Source: Martelella mediterranea
GTDB lineage: Bacteria > Pseudomonadota > Alphaproteobacteria > Rhizobiales > Rhizobiaceae
Direction: 5' to 3'
DNA length: 64,000 nucleotides
Assembly: GCA_003001975.1 (NCBI GenBank)
Contig: PVUG01000003.1
Span: 1 to 64,000 of the forward strand
This document shows, piece after piece, positions 26,153 to 34,823 of the stretch. The position numbers and the translations under genes are program-made. Position 1 is the stretch's first letter; each line of letters opens with the position of its first letter. The notes beneath the pieces are model-generated. The model saw only the letters and a list, made by a program, of their open reading frames with translations, did no database searches and was not told the DNA's origin.

Positions 26153-27217
26153 TTGTCAGAAATGTCTCGCAACCCGGCACAAAGCTGGGCGGCGGCCGGT
26201 TCGCCGCGCCCAATTGTCATCATCGGTGGCGGCTCGATCGTCACCGATGCCCATTTACCTGCCTATCGCATGGCCGGCCTGCCGGTCGCCGGTGTGTTCG
26301 ATCTCGATGCAGAACGCACCCGCACAGTTGCAGCCGAATGGGACATCACGCCATTTGCAAGTCTTGAAGAGGCGACCGCAACGGAGAATGCCGTCTTCGA
26401 TCTGGCGTTGCCGCCCGTCGCCCACCAGGGCGTGATCGAGCAACTGCCCGAAGGCGCGCCGGCGCTTCTGCAAAAGCCGATGGGACGCAACCTTGCCGAG
26501 GCGACCGCGATCCTTCAGGCGTGCCGGGCGAAGAAGCTGACGGCTGCCGTCAATTTCCAACTTCGTTTCTCGCCGATGATGCTCGCCATCCACGACCTTT
26601 ACAACAGCGGCGCGCTCGGCCAACTGGTCGATGTCGAACTGCACGCCAACACCATGACGCCGTGGCATCTCTGGGCGTTTCTGAAGGGCATGGAACGGGT
26701 CGAGATTCTTCTGCATTCGATCCACTATCTCGATCTGATGCGCCATTTTCTGGGAGATCCCGCCGGCATCCACGCGAAAACGCTCGGCCATCCCGATACG
26801 ACGGTTTCGCAATCGCGCACGGCCGCAATCCTCGACTACCCCGCCCCTGTACGCGCGGTCCTGTCGGTCAATCACAACCATGATTTCGGTCCGAAATTTC
26901 AAGATTGCTATTTCCGTTTCGAAGGCACCGAAGGCGTGGCCATCACCACGCTGGGCGTCAATCTCGATTACCCCAAGGGTGTTCCGGATGAACTCTGGTT
27001 TTGCGCCAAGGGCGGCCAGTGGCAACAGATTCCGCTTTCCGGCACCTGGTTCCCGCATGCCTTCATCGGCGTGATGAACAATCTCCAGCGTTTCGTGGCC
27101 GGCGAAGACGAGACCCTGGTGACAAACGTCGAGGATGCCTGGAAGACCATGGCGCTGGTCGAGGCGGCTTACGAAAGCAGCGCCCGCCCCGCGACCCCGA
27201 TCAAGGAAAAACCATGA
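26153..27217 (+). CDS. Gfo/Idh/MocA-family NAD(P)-dependent oxidoreductase
   Basis: 354 residues. The Rossmann fold is at the N-terminus (IVIIGGGSIVTDAHLPAYRMAGLPVAGVFDLD), with the cofactor/substrate lysine in LLQKPMGRN (the EKP motif in other members), and a C-terminal alpha/beta sugar-binding domain with LHSIHYLDLMRHFLGDP. The TTG at 26153 has AGGAGG at ideal spacing; an ATG three codons later is the alternative. It heads a four-gene operon and carries the site shared with the sugar regulon. As no L-fucose dehydrogenase is otherwise present in the window, oxidation of a sugar to its lactone is a fair guess, by analogy with Gfo/Idh-type galactose dehydrogenases, but it is unproven. Confidence 0.9.
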   Translation: MSEMSRNPAQSWAAAGSPRPIVIIGGGSIVTDAHLPAYRMAGLPVAGVFDLDAERTRTVAAEWDITPFASLEEATATENAVFDLALPPVAHQGVIEQLPEGAPALLQKPMGRNLAEATAILQACRAKKLTAAVNFQLRFSPMMLAIHDLYNSGALGQLVDVELHANTMTPWHLWAFLKGMERVEILLHSIHYLDLMRHFLGDPAGIHAKTLGHPDTTVSQSRTAAILDYPAPVRAVLSVNHNHDFGPKFQDCYFRFEGTEGVAITTLGVNLDYPKGVPDELWFCAKGGQWQQIPLSGTWFPHAFIGVMNNLQRFVAGEDETLVTNVEDAWKTMALVEAAYESSARPATPIKEKP

Positions 27218-28377
27218 CCGCAGATAATACCGACCTGCCGCTTGCCGGCGTGCTGGTGCTCGACATGTGCCAGTTTCTCTCCGGCCCCTATTGTTCGCTG
27301 CGCCTGCAGGACCTCGGCGCGCGGGTGATCAAGATCGAGCGGCCGGGCCTGGGCGACCTGTCGCGCCGGCTTTACCTGTCCGACACCGAGATCGGCGGCG
27401 ATTCAACGATTTTCCATGCGATCAACCGATCGAAGGAAAGCCTCGCCCTCGATATGAAAAACCCGGATGATCTCGCCGCGCTGAAGACGCTGATCGGCAA
27501 GGCCGATATCGTGCTGCAGAATTTCCGCCCCGGCGTGATAGAGCGGCTCGGCCTCGATTACGAAACGCTGAAGGCCGACCATCCCGGCCTCGTCTACGGC
27601 TCGATCACCGGCTATGGCGATGAAGGCCCCTGGGTCGACCGGCCGGGACAGGACCTGCTGGCGCAGGCGCGCTCCGGGGTGATGTGGCTGAACGGCGATG
27701 ATGGTCAGGGGCCTGTTCCCTTCGGCCTTGCCATCGCCGATATGCTGGCCGGTGCAGCACTGGCGCAGGGGTTGCTCGCCGCGCTGGTCCGACAGGGCCG
27801 CACCGGCAAGGGTGCACATGTGGAAACAAGCCTGCTGGAAGCGATGATCGATTTCCAGTTCGAGGTTTTGACCACGCACCTCAATGATGGCGAACGGCCG
27901 CCGAAACGCTCCGCCTACCGCTCCGCCCATGCCTATCTTTCCGCGCCTTACGGCGTCTACCCGACGGCTGACGGCTATCTGGCCCTTGCCATGATGCCGA
28001 TCGATCAACTCACCGATGTGCTCAAGCTGGACGCGCTTGCCCCCTATCGCGGCAAACCCGACCTCTGGTTTACCAGCCGCGACGACATCAAGCGGATCAT
28101 TGCAAAACACCTTAAGACGGAAACAACCGATCACTGGCTCTCCATTCTGGAGCCGGCCGATGTCTGGTGCAGCCGGGTTCTTAACTGGCCGGAGCTGATG
28201 AACCATGCCGGTTTCAAGGTGCTCGACATGCTGCAGACGGTAACCCGCGAGGATGGCGTCTCGATCCGCACGACGCGCTCACCGCTCAGGGTCGACGGCC
28301 AGCGCATGCAAACCGGCCGCGCGGCACCGCAGATCGGTGAGCAGAGCGCGGCAATCCGAGCGGAGTTCGGCCTGTGA
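27214..28377 (+). CDS. CaiB/BaiF-type (family III) CoA transferase
   Basis: 387 residues, start overlapping the previous stop (ATGA). Hallmarks: LAGVLVLDMCQFLSGPYCSLRLQDLGARVIKIERPGLGD, NRSKESLALDMKNPDD, NFRPGVIERLGLDYETLKADHPGLVYGSITGYGDEGPW and the catalytic-Asp region around GPVPFGLAIADMLAGAALAQGLLAAL. It would move CoA between carboxylic acids. Together with the MaoC hydratase two genes on, it implies activation and hydration of an acid. The substrate is not apparent. Confidence 0.92.
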   Translation: MTADNTDLPLAGVLVLDMCQFLSGPYCSLRLQDLGARVIKIERPGLGDLSRRLYLSDTEIGGDSTIFHAINRSKESLALDMKNPDDLAALKTLIGKADIVLQNFRPGVIERLGLDYETLKADHPGLVYGSITGYGDEGPWVDRPGQDLLAQARSGVMWLNGDDGQGPVPFGLAIADMLAGAALAQGLLAALVRQGRTGKGAHVETSLLEAMIDFQFEVLTTHLNDGERPPKRSAYRSAHAYLSAPYGVYPTADGYLALAMMPIDQLTDVLKLDALAPYRGKPDLWFTSRDDIKRIIAKHLKTETTDHWLSILEPADVWCSRVLNWPELMNHAGFKVLDMLQTVTREDGVSIRTTRSPLRVDGQRMQTGRAAPQIGEQSAAIRAEFGL

Positions 28378-29504
28378 CGACAAAACTGAAAGGCATGACC
28401 TGGAGCCATCCGCGAGGCTATGATCCGATGGTGGAAAGTGCTGCCGAATGGCAGAAGAAGACCGGCGTTTCGATTGAATGGGACAAGCGCAGCCTGCAGG
28501 ATTTCGAAAGCTTTCCCGTCGAGGAACTGGCACGCCAATATGACCTGATCGTCATCGATCATCCGCATGTCGGCCAGATTACCGCGGAAGACTGTCTTGC
28601 GCCGCTTGATGTGGCCGGACGCGAGCAGGAACGGGCAGCGCTGGAAAAAGGGTCGGTCGGGGCCTCCTATCCGAGCTACAGCTATAATGGCCGTCAATGG
28701 GCTTTCCCGATCGATGCCGCGGCACAGGTCATGGCTTTTCGCGCCGATCTAATTTCCGCACCCCCGGATGACTGGGAAAGCCTGATGGCACTGGCAGCGG
28801 AAGGCGGCATACTGCTGCCGCTCCGCCCGCCGCACAATCTGATGACCTTCTTCACGCTGGCTGCAAACGCGGGCACGCCCTGCCGCAATGACGGTCCCGG
28901 CCCGCTGATTGCGCTCGATGGCGGCATTGCCGTTTATGAGCGACTTGCCGCACTTGCAGGCATGGTGCCGGCGGAAAACTTCGCCATGGATCCGATTGCC
29001 GTGCTTGAGGCGCTGGCCGCGCCGCAACCCGCTGCCGCCCTCTCGCCCTATATCTACGGCTATGTGAACTACGCCATGGACGGCTTCCGCCCGCATCGGC
29101 TGACCTTCACTGACATCCCGGCCCTTGGCGAAAACGGACCATGCGGCTCCGCACTCGGCGGCACCGGCATCGCCGTATCGGCGTTTTCGGCACACCGCGA
29201 CGCTGCCATCGACTACGCCTACTGGGTTGCAGGCGGAAACGTTCAGTCCGGGCTTTATCCGCAGGCAGGCGGCCAGCCCGGCCACGATGCCGGCTGGAGA
29301 GATGACGCGGTCAACGCAAAGACCCACGACTTCTACCGCAACACGCGCGCAACACTGGAGACCTCGTTCCTGCGCCCGCGTCACAACGGTTACATGCGGT
29401 TTCAGCAGCAGGCGGCAGAGGCGCTCAACGATTTTCTGCGCGATGGCGCAACCGCCCACGCAGCCATTACCCGGATCAACAGCCTGTTTGAGGAGAGTTT
29501 CTGA
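28374..29504 (+). CDS. Solute-binding-protein homologue without a signal peptide
   Basis: 376 residues from a GTG overlapping the CoA-transferase stop; an ATG seven codons on is possible. The chain resembles family 1 extracellular solute-binding proteins (KGMTWSHPRGYDPMVESAAEWQKKTGVSIEWDKRSLQDFESFPVEELARQYDLIVIDHPHVGQI, then PIDAAAQVMAFRADLISAPPDDWESLMAL). The first residues are MTTKLKGMTWSH, with no hydrophobic leader and no lipobox, and no upstream start can supply one because the CoA-transferase gene occupies that space. It is thus predicted cytoplasmic and embedded between a CoA transferase and a hydratase, with no permease genes in the operon. Confidence 0.8.
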   Translation: MTTKLKGMTWSHPRGYDPMVESAAEWQKKTGVSIEWDKRSLQDFESFPVEELARQYDLIVIDHPHVGQITAEDCLAPLDVAGREQERAALEKGSVGASYPSYSYNGRQWAFPIDAAAQVMAFRADLISAPPDDWESLMALAAEGGILLPLRPPHNLMTFFTLAANAGTPCRNDGPGPLIALDGGIAVYERLAALAGMVPAENFAMDPIAVLEALAAPQPAAALSPYIYGYVNYAMDGFRPHRLTFTDIPALGENGPCGSALGGTGIAVSAFSAHRDAAIDYAYWVAGGNVQSGLYPQAGGQPGHDAGWRDDAVNAKTHDFYRNTRATLETSFLRPRHNGYMRFQQQAAEALNDFLRDGATAHAAITRINSLFEESF

Positions 29505-29950
29505 TGGAGCGTCCACGCCATTTCGAGGATATTGCCGTCGGCGAGGAACGCCGCACCAATGGACGAACGATCACCGAGACGGACTTCGTCGTCCATGCCG
29601 GCCATACGGGCGATTTCTTCCCCCATCATATGGATGCCGAGTTCATGAAGGAGAGTCCCTTCGGCCAGCGCATCGCCCACGGGACCATGACCTTTGCCAT
29701 CGGCATCGGCCTGTCGGCGTCGGAGATCAACCCGCTCTCGTTTACCTATGGCTATGAACGCCTGCGCTTCCCCAAACCCGTCTTCATCGGCGACACGATC
29801 CACACAGTCCTGACCATTGCACGATGCGAGGACGATCCGAAACGGAAGGATTACGGCCGCGTGACAGAGGAAGTCCGGGTCAAGAACCAGCGCGACGAGG
29901 TCGTGATGGCGTGCGACCATATCTACCTCATCGAGCGCCGAAACACATAG
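29504..29950 (+). CDS. MaoC-family (R)-specific hydratase
   Basis: 148 residues, one hot-dog domain. The catalytic hydratase-2 motif is complete: DFFPHHMDAEFMKESPFGQRIAHGTM, with the Asp and His of the DxxxxHxD pattern. FEDIAVGEERRTNGRTITETDFVVHAGHTG opens the domain. It would hydrate a 2-enoyl-CoA or dehydrate a 3-hydroxyacyl-CoA. The start overlaps the previous stop (TGATG), and the end is 27 bases from the convergent GH105 gene. Confidence 0.93.
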   Translation: MERPRHFEDIAVGEERRTNGRTITETDFVVHAGHTGDFFPHHMDAEFMKESPFGQRIAHGTMTFAIGIGLSASEINPLSFTYGYERLRFPKPVFIGDTIHTVLTIARCEDDPKRKDYGRVTEEVRVKNQRDEVVMACDHIYLIERRNT

Positions 29951-29977
29951 AGCGCGCCCCGAAAGCTTCGCTTTACT

Positions 29978-31060
29978 TCAGGTTCTTGCGGTGCGCGCAA
30001 TGGCGTCGACCAGCATCAGCATTGTCAACGCCTGCCCGTAGGGTGCGGGAATATCGGGGATCTGCCTGTAGAAGTCGAGCGTATGGCCCATCGGCGTTCC
30101 ATCCGAAACATGGGCGACAATACCGTCATCGCCGATGCAGGTGAGAACGGCGGCATAGGCCCGTTCGGCGACGGCGCGCATATCCTCAGGCAGAATACCG
30201 AGCGAAATCCCCCGGGAAATACCATAGGCTATCCCTGCCGTTGCCGAAGCCTCGATCGGCGATCCCGGGTCATCCAGCAGGGTATGAAAGAAACCGTCGT
30301 CATTCTGCAGCTTGGCGAATGCGTTGACCTGTGCGGCAAGCACGTTGGAGAGATAAAGCCGGGTGGCGCGCGGCAGATCGCCGACGATGGAAAACAGTTC
30401 GGGGATCGCGATGGTGATCCAGGAATTGCCCCGCGCCCACAGGGCGCCGGCAAAATTGTGGCGCCCGTTGAAGGTCCAGCCGTGATACCACAGCCCGGTC
30501 TTCGCATCGCCGAGATAGCGGGCGTGGATCAGAAACTGGTAGACCGCCTCTTCCACCCAGTCGGGTCGGTCGAAGCGTTTTCCGGCGCGTGCCAGAAACA
30601 GGCAGGTCATGAACAGCGTATCGTCCCACAATTCGCCGTCGTTCATCCGCTCCTTGACCACATGCTGGAAGCCATTGTCCTCGGTGCGGGCAAGGCGCGT
30701 CATCAGCCATTCGGCCCAGTCCTTGACCAACGCCTCCCATTCAGGCCGTTCGACATCGTCGATCAGGAAGGAAAGCGCCAGCATCGGCGCCGTCGAATTC
30801 ACCTGACGCGGCGGCAGACCCCGCGAAATCTGCCAGTCATACCAGTCGGCCAGCGCATTGATCAGGTCCAGATCACCGGTCTGGCAGGCATGGCGATAAA
30901 GCCCGTAGACGCCGACACCGATCTCCCAGTCCCATTCATCGAACTGGATCGAGAACGTGCCTTCGGCAATCGGCGCGGTTTCATTGATGCCGCGAATCCG
31001 CGATAGGCCGGTGGCGACATTGGCAAGGTGGCCGAGAAGTTCCTGTCTGTCATGATACAT
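29978..31060 (-). CDS. Glycoside hydrolase family 105 (unsaturated glucuronyl/rhamnogalacturonyl hydrolase)
   Basis: 360 residues from the ATG at 31060 (a TTG three codons upstream is possible). An (alpha/alpha)6 toroid, with FDEWDWEIGVGVYGLYRH, NDGELWDDTLFMTCLFLARAG and FAGALWARGNSWITIAIPEL as the GH105/GH88 landmarks; the acidic residues of DEWDWE and WDDT are the likely catalytic Asp set. These enzymes remove 4,5-unsaturated uronic acids left by polysaccharide lyases. No signal peptide, so it works in the cytoplasm on imported oligosaccharides. It is the last gene of the locus that runs from GH38 downwards. Confidence 0.88.
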   Translation of the reverse strand: MYHDRQELLGHLANVATGLSRIRGINETAPIAEGTFSIQFDEWDWEIGVGVYGLYRHACQTGDLDLINALADWYDWQISRGLPPRQVNSTAPMLALSFLIDDVERPEWEALVKDWAEWLMTRLARTEDNGFQHVVKERMNDGELWDDTLFMTCLFLARAGKRFDRPDWVEEAVYQFLIHARYLGDAKTGLWYHGWTFNGRHNFAGALWARGNSWITIAIPELFSIVGDLPRATRLYLSNVLAAQVNAFAKLQNDDGFFHTLLDDPGSPIEASATAGIAYGISRGISLGILPEDMRAVAERAYAAVLTCIGDDGIVAHVSDGTPMGHTLDFYRQIPDIPAPYGQALTMLMLVDAIARTART

Positions 31061-31075
31061 GGTGTTCAAGTCTTT

Positions 31076-33571
31076 TCAGTTCGATGCTGGTACGGCAGCC
31101 GCCGCAAGCCAGCCAATATCGGGCGTTTGTGAGGTTGTCGGAAAGGGTCTGTGGCGACCTTCGACGAACAGGCCGTCGCGATAATCAAGCCGCAGTGCCA
31201 GCGCGAACGGGCCTTCGCATAAAAGGCCGAGCGGGCTGTCATCGAGGCTGAGCCTTGTCTTGTCGGCAAGCGCTGCGACATCGCAGAGGTTCGCACCGGC
31301 CAGTTCCCCGACCGTGATTGCCCATCCGGTCCGCTTTCCGTGGACGCGATGTTCAATCCCCGCGCCCGGTCCCTCAAGAACCGGTTCGATCGGCCCCGTC
31401 GCCTTCAAGGCGATGAAGCTGCCGCCCGAACGCAGCGCCAGCCAGTCCGGTCCGGCGATATGCTCGTCGAACACGGCAACCGGCACATAGGCATGGGTGA
31501 AGGCAAGACGCGGGACCTCGCCGAGGTCGCTCAGCAGCAGGCAGCAGTTTCGATACTGCCCGACACGCGGCATGACGCCGTTTCCCGCCCAGTAGGAAGG
31601 CCGATCGGAACCCCAGGGATCATCGGCGCCTGGATGGTTGACCCACACGCGCGCCATCGGGTGACCTGCCGCCTGCACATCGGCAAGATGCTGCTGATGC
31701 CCCCCGGCGCCGGGGGCGGCATCAATGCTTGCCGAAAGCTGGATGCCGGCCGTCTTGTAGAGCGCAAGCTGTGCCGCGCGTCCATAGCCCTGCACATAAT
31801 GCGCGCAAACGGCCTTGCCCGAAGGCGGCGCGACGTAATCGCCGAGCCCGTCTGGCGGGCGATAATCACCGGCGCAGAACATCGGCAGTGCCGCCACGCC
31901 GCGATTGAACCAGCCCGTTCCAAAAGCGATGGTGGCGAAGGGCGCAAGCTCGCTGAGTGGCCCGGCGCGCAACTCCTTGTCATAAGCCCGGCCCATCGTG
32001 CCAGCGGCAACGCCGTTGATCGCATGAAGCGCGATCATCGTGAACAGCCGGTCGAGAACCGTTTCGGCCCGCCGCTTCAAACCATCCCCGGCAAAGTGCT
32101 GAAGCGCCAGAAGGCCGATAAAATCGATCGGGTAATAGGCCGCCGAATTCCATTCCGCCAGACCATGCGCCTCGATGGCATCGAACCAGCGTTCCAGCCG
32201 CGTTTCTGCAAGAGCCGCGTGCTCCGCGCCGGTCAGCCCCGAATTGGCGAACGCGGAACCGGCAAAAAAACGCCCCGCGATCAGTTCTGCGACGTGGAAA
32301 CACAGGACATGATTTTCGCTCCAGAACCACATCGCATCATTGCCGGGTTCATCCATCCAGTAGCGATATCCGAGGATCGCTGCTTCGATCCGTGTCCGCA
32401 GTGCCTCGGGAAGGGCTTCGCGATATTCGCCGTAAATCCATAACAGCGGCACGATCACGAAATCGGAGCAGTCCCGGCGCGTATCGATGGCGTCGAGCGT
32501 GTCATCGAGTGCGGCATGATCGCCGTCATCGAGATCAAGACCGAGCGCAAGGCGCGCCAGCACCCGCCCGACCCTGCGCTCTCCCTTGTCTGCCAGATAG
32601 GAAAGACCCGCCTTCTTGCGCGCGGCAAGATCACCGGCAAGCTGATGCGGCGTCTCATCGCGCAGAAGGGCAAAGGCGATATGACGGCTGATGTGGCTTT
32701 CGCCGAGCGAAAACGCGATATCGAGTTCGTGGTAGCCGTCGGGAAGGTCGCGCGGCAATTCGAAATCCACCTGCGTACTTCCACTCTCAAGTGTCGAAAC
32801 GGCCTCGAACAGCGGCGGCAAATGGCGCATGTGCACGCTCTGGCGCACCTTTGCCTGAACCGTAACGGCGGTTTCGGCCGGCCGATCGACGACAAGCCGC
32901 AGGTTCTCGCCTTCACCGCAGACGATCCCGGCGGGACGAATGGCGCGCGCAAGATCCATCAGCATTTCAAGCGACTGCCCGTCGGCATTGCCGGGCACTT
33001 CGGCAAAAAGCGTCCCCGCGCCAAGCCATGTCAGCTCGGCAAAATAATTGGTATCGCGCTCGGCCATCTCCTCGACCAGCATCACCAGATCGGAGCCGCC
33101 TTCGGCAAGCGGCAGGACCAGTTCCGTCTCCTGCGCCTCGTTGCGGGTATAGGGCTCGAAAGCGGCCACCCGAACGCCATCGACAAAAACATGCACGCCG
33201 CCGCAGGTCGCCAGACGAAACGGATAGCGCCCGGCTTCAGGCGCAACCAGCCGGGTGCGCACCCAGCGGGAAAGCCGTGTCGGGCGGTGCCAGAAACCGG
33301 AAAATTCGAGCCGCCGGTTAAAGCCCGGCAGGTTGGTCGAAACGATCTCGAAATCGTCCTCCAACGCAACCGTGCGGGTCGCGATTTCCTGGCGCAGCGC
33401 CGTCCGGCAGGGCAGTTCGCCGACATCGACAAAGCCGTTGATGAATTTGTAGTCGACATTGTCCGTCCCGCGCGTCACCGCGCCGGGATAGTAGCGGGCC
33501 TCAAGCGGCCCCAGTGCAAAGGCGGTTACCGTCTCGCCGGTGCGGCTGGCAAAACGCGCAGCATCACTCAT
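31076..33571 (-). CDS. Large cytoplasmic protein, probable (alpha/alpha)-toroid glycan-active enzyme, family not recognised
   Basis: 831 residues from the ATG at 33571, which overlaps the preceding gene by 8 bases. The first 300 residues look like beta-sandwich (PA14-like feel in RLVAPEAGRYPFRLATCGGVHVFVDGVRVAAFEPY). The centre (about 320-620) is helical with aromatic-rich motifs: WFWSENHVLCFHVAELIAGRFF at 415-436 and AEWNSAAYYPIDFIGLLAL. The last 200 residues are beta-rich again. This toroid-plus-sandwich plan is that of polysaccharide lyases and phosphorylases, and WSENH recalls the lyase active-site Asn/His. There is no signal peptide. The neighbours (GH105, Opp importer) support action on imported oligosaccharides. 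I cannot name a family. Confidence 0.6.
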   Translation of the reverse strand: MSDAARFASRTGETVTAFALGPLEARYYPGAVTRGTDNVDYKFINGFVDVGELPCRTALRQEIATRTVALEDDFEIVSTNLPGFNRRLEFSGFWHRPTRLSRWVRTRLVAPEAGRYPFRLATCGGVHVFVDGVRVAAFEPYTRNEAQETELVLPLAEGGSDLVMLVEEMAERDTNYFAELTWLGAGTLFAEVPGNADGQSLEMLMDLARAIRPAGIVCGEGENLRLVVDRPAETAVTVQAKVRQSVHMRHLPPLFEAVSTLESGSTQVDFELPRDLPDGYHELDIAFSLGESHISRHIAFALLRDETPHQLAGDLAARKKAGLSYLADKGERRVGRVLARLALGLDLDDGDHAALDDTLDAIDTRRDCSDFVIVPLLWIYGEYREALPEALRTRIEAAILGYRYWMDEPGNDAMWFWSENHVLCFHVAELIAGRFFAGSAFANSGLTGAEHAALAETRLERWFDAIEAHGLAEWNSAAYYPIDFIGLLALQHFAGDGLKRRAETVLDRLFTMIALHAINGVAAGTMGRAYDKELRAGPLSELAPFATIAFGTGWFNRGVAALPMFCAGDYRPPDGLGDYVAPPSGKAVCAHYVQGYGRAAQLALYKTAGIQLSASIDAAPGAGGHQQHLADVQAAGHPMARVWVNHPGADDPWGSDRPSYWAGNGVMPRVGQYRNCCLLLSDLGEVPRLAFTHAYVPVAVFDEHIAGPDWLALRSGGSFIALKATGPIEPVLEGPGAGIEHRVHGKRTGWAITVGELAGANLCDVAALADKTRLSLDDSPLGLLCEGPFALALRLDYRDGLFVEGRHRPFPTTSQTPDIGWLAAAAVPASN

Positions 33572-34823
33572 GGGCTGTTTCCCTTTCTGGCAAGGCAAGT
33601 TCTATGGCTTCGATCATCGCCACCAGTTGGTCGAGACGGTCGATCCGGAAATCCGGCACTTCCTGCGGCGTGGCGGGCTGGTGCGACCGCCGCTGCGACC
33701 ACGCGACGAACAGGCTGATCAGACCGAATTCATTGGCGCCGCAGATATCACGCGAAAGATTGTTGCCGACCATGACGACATGCGATTTCGCAGCCTCTCC
33801 CAGATCAAGCCCGGCAAGCGCTGCGGAAAACATTTTCCGCGACGGCTTGTGTGCGCCGACATCGCCGGAGATCACATGGGTTTCCATCAGTTCCCAGATA
33901 CCGCGCGGCTTCAACATGTTCTCGAAGGTTTCGCGCGGCCCGTCGGCCACCAGCGCCAACCTGTAGCCACACTCATGAAGCGCGCGAACGGCGTCCATGG
34001 CGAAGGGGATTTCCTCTGCCGTGATGACCACCTCACTGCCGGGGCGCTTGACCTCCGTAGCCTCGTCAATCAGCGTATCGCCACAATCGAGAAGGATGGC
34101 TTCAAGATGCGGCACCGTACCTGAAAGCGCTGAAATCAACGCCTGCATCCGTTTCGGGATCCACTGTTCCAGCGCCGTCCATGGAACAAGGGCCGGCTCG
34201 GCACCCGGGGCGGGAAAATCGAAACGCGGCACGAAGGCCGCCCGTTTCATGGCAAGCCGCGCCAGACGGTGCTGCTCCGCGGTTGCCGACCACGCACCGT
34301 TTTCGGCAAAGGCATTGCCCAGATGAATACCGCCTGCACCCGCATCAGGACCGCACATTTCGGCAATCCTGGCCCCGGCGATAGCGCGCATGATGCGTGA
34401 AACACCCCAGATCGCATGTTTGCCCGACTCCACATAAAGCACCGGGCGCGTGCCCCGCATTTCCGGCAATCCACGGCCATCGTCGATGGCGACCCGCATG
34501 CCATGCATCGATCCTTCCACCCGGGCGACGGCACCTCCAGCATCGACATGCACCCAGACATGTTCGAGGTCGTAGAGATGCTGGATATCCCAGTCATGCC
34601 AGATCGCATATTCGATGACCGTGCCGCCCGGCAGCGGAGCGATATGGAATTTCGAGGAGGGAGACTTTCCGGCCGTGCGGATCACGCTATAGCCGAGCGC
34701 AAGCGGTGGTGCCGGTTCCGCGCTGTCCAGCATCAGCACCGGCTTCAGCCGTTCCGCCAGATCGTAATCATCATCACGCACGCCTTCAGGCGGCGCGGGC
34801 TCGGCCGGGGAAAACAAGCTCAT
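33564..34823 (-). CDS. Two-domain protein: unknown N-terminal domain fused to a HAD-superfamily hydrolase
   Basis: 419 residues. Residues 242-405 form a HAD domain: AILLDCGDTLIDE (nucleophile Asp246), ALVADGPRETFENML (motif II region), GAHKPSRKMFSAAL (Lys of motif III) and VVMVGNNLSRDICGANEFGL (motif IV). The second Asp of the usual DxD is Gly248, a variant found in some HAD branches. Residues 1-235 are a separate domain with GGTVIEYAIWHDWDIQHLYDLEHVWVHVD and EGSMHGMRVAIDDG, which I do not recognise. The gene overlaps both neighbours and thus belongs to the oligosaccharide operon. Confidence 0.72.
   Translation of the reverse strand: MSLFSPAEPAPPEGVRDDDYDLAERLKPVLMLDSAEPAPPLALGYSVIRTAGKSPSSKFHIAPLPGGTVIEYAIWHDWDIQHLYDLEHVWVHVDAGGAVARVEGSMHGMRVAIDDGRGLPEMRGTRPVLYVESGKHAIWGVSRIMRAIAGARIAEMCGPDAGAGGIHLGNAFAENGAWSATAEQHRLARLAMKRAAFVPRFDFPAPGAEPALVPWTALEQWIPKRMQALISALSGTVPHLEAILLDCGDTLIDEATEVKRPGSEVVITAEEIPFAMDAVRALHECGYRLALVADGPRETFENMLKPRGIWELMETHVISGDVGAHKPSRKMFSAALAGLDLGEAAKSHVVMVGNNLSRDICGANEFGLISLFVAWSQRRSHQPATPQEVPDFRIDRLDQLVAMIEAIELALPERETAHE

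Noticed and set aside
28374-29504. Solute-binding homologue considered as a pseudogene fragment
   Set aside because: Frame is full length, without internal stops, and tightly overlaps functional-looking neighbours on both sides.
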